A DNA stretch of 64,000 nt from Zerene cesonia (Eukaryota; Arthropoda; Insecta; Lepidoptera; Pieridae). The notes under the pieces were generated by a model. The model had not been told where the DNA came from. It did no database searches and saw only the letters and a program-made list of their open reading frames with translations. The stretch spans positions 4,278,001-4,342,000 of the forward strand of contig NC_052125.1 of the NCBI RefSeq assembly GCF_012273895.1, read 5' to 3'. Position 1 is the stretch's first letter. The number at the start of each line of letters is the position of its first letter. Both the position numbers and the translations under genes were made by a program. Below, one piece after another: positions 63,931 through 64,000 of the stretch.

Positions 63931-64000
63931 GTATGAATGAGCCCGGATGGACTTACGTCTATCCGATTGGAATTGTGTTCAGCATGTTTGCAGTAGGGTG

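Overview
The window looks like a eukaryotic nuclear scaffold from a moth or butterfly (Lepidoptera). It is AT-rich, its genes are split by short introns with GT-AG borders, and it is packed with small dispersed elements I associate with lepidopteran genomes: non-autonomous Helitrons that start with TC and end with a hairpin plus CTAG, tRNA-derived SINEs with a (TGATGA)n tail, and several unnamed short repeat families. There is no operon structure, rRNA operon, CRISPR array or intact autonomous transposase. Two runs of exactly 1000 N (41771-42770 and 44913-45912) are scaffold gaps.

Gene content is low. (1) Positions 1-9046, plus strand: the 3' part of a 13-exon gene I do not recognise. The exon chain was rebuilt from splice sites and every junction keeps frame (phases 2,0,1,2,1,2,0,1,1,1,0,0), except for an internal frame break in exon 11. 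The encoded protein is hydrophilic, acidic and lysine-rich, with an Asn/Thr/Ser stretch full of N-glycosylation sequons and a very basic C-terminal exon. Most of its introns hold transposon debris. (2) Positions 27441-28403, plus strand: a two-exon gene for a 161-residue protein with four membrane spans; a Helitron lies 20 bases after its stop codon. (3) Positions 35800-36086, plus strand: a likely promoter and non-coding first exon ending in CAAG|GTAAGT. The coding part would lie beyond the window, so most of 36-64 kb may be intron or intergenic. A 34-base candidate exon (53269-53302) and a second candidate first exon (61291-61503) lie in that stretch.

Repeat families, named here only for this annotation: Hel-A (TCCTACTAATATTATAAA...GCAGCTAGT), Hel-B (TATAAAACAAAGTCGC...GCTAGT), Hel-C, Hel-D (...ACGCGGGCGAAGCCGCGG...GCTAG), Hel-D2, Hel-E (rich in GACA repeats), Hel-F (TCTCGTGTCACA...CGGGTGCAGCTAG), Hel-G (TCTCGTGTCACA...GGAGCCGGGGCG...CTAG) and Hel-H. 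They share a core like CCGATTNNNATGAAATTTGG, so I read them as related non-autonomous Helitrons. SINE-S is tRNA-derived. T is a tRNA-cloverleaf family. M/M2 are foldback-containing repeats. Q is a repeat with an (AAACTC)n end. P is a repeat ending in a CACGCTCGCTGTAAAGTG palindrome. J and K are repeats of unknown class.

The most interesting unexplained signal is a composite motif, TAGTGATGTRC followed 18-25 bases later (start to start) by TATCGATA. It occurs four times (near 12.4, 13.1, 41.05 and 43.95 kb) in otherwise unlike sequence, and its halves resemble the Drosophila DRE and core-promoter motif 7. Other points of note: four CTCF-like AGATGGCGC sites, two Grainyhead-like AACCGGTT clusters, a 200-bp block with ten CTACG words, perfect hairpins near 30.7 and 60.4 kb, a structurally perfect tRNA cloverleaf inside an intron, and a 5S-rRNA-like fragment. 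All coordinates for degenerate repeats are approximate (about 10 bases either way).
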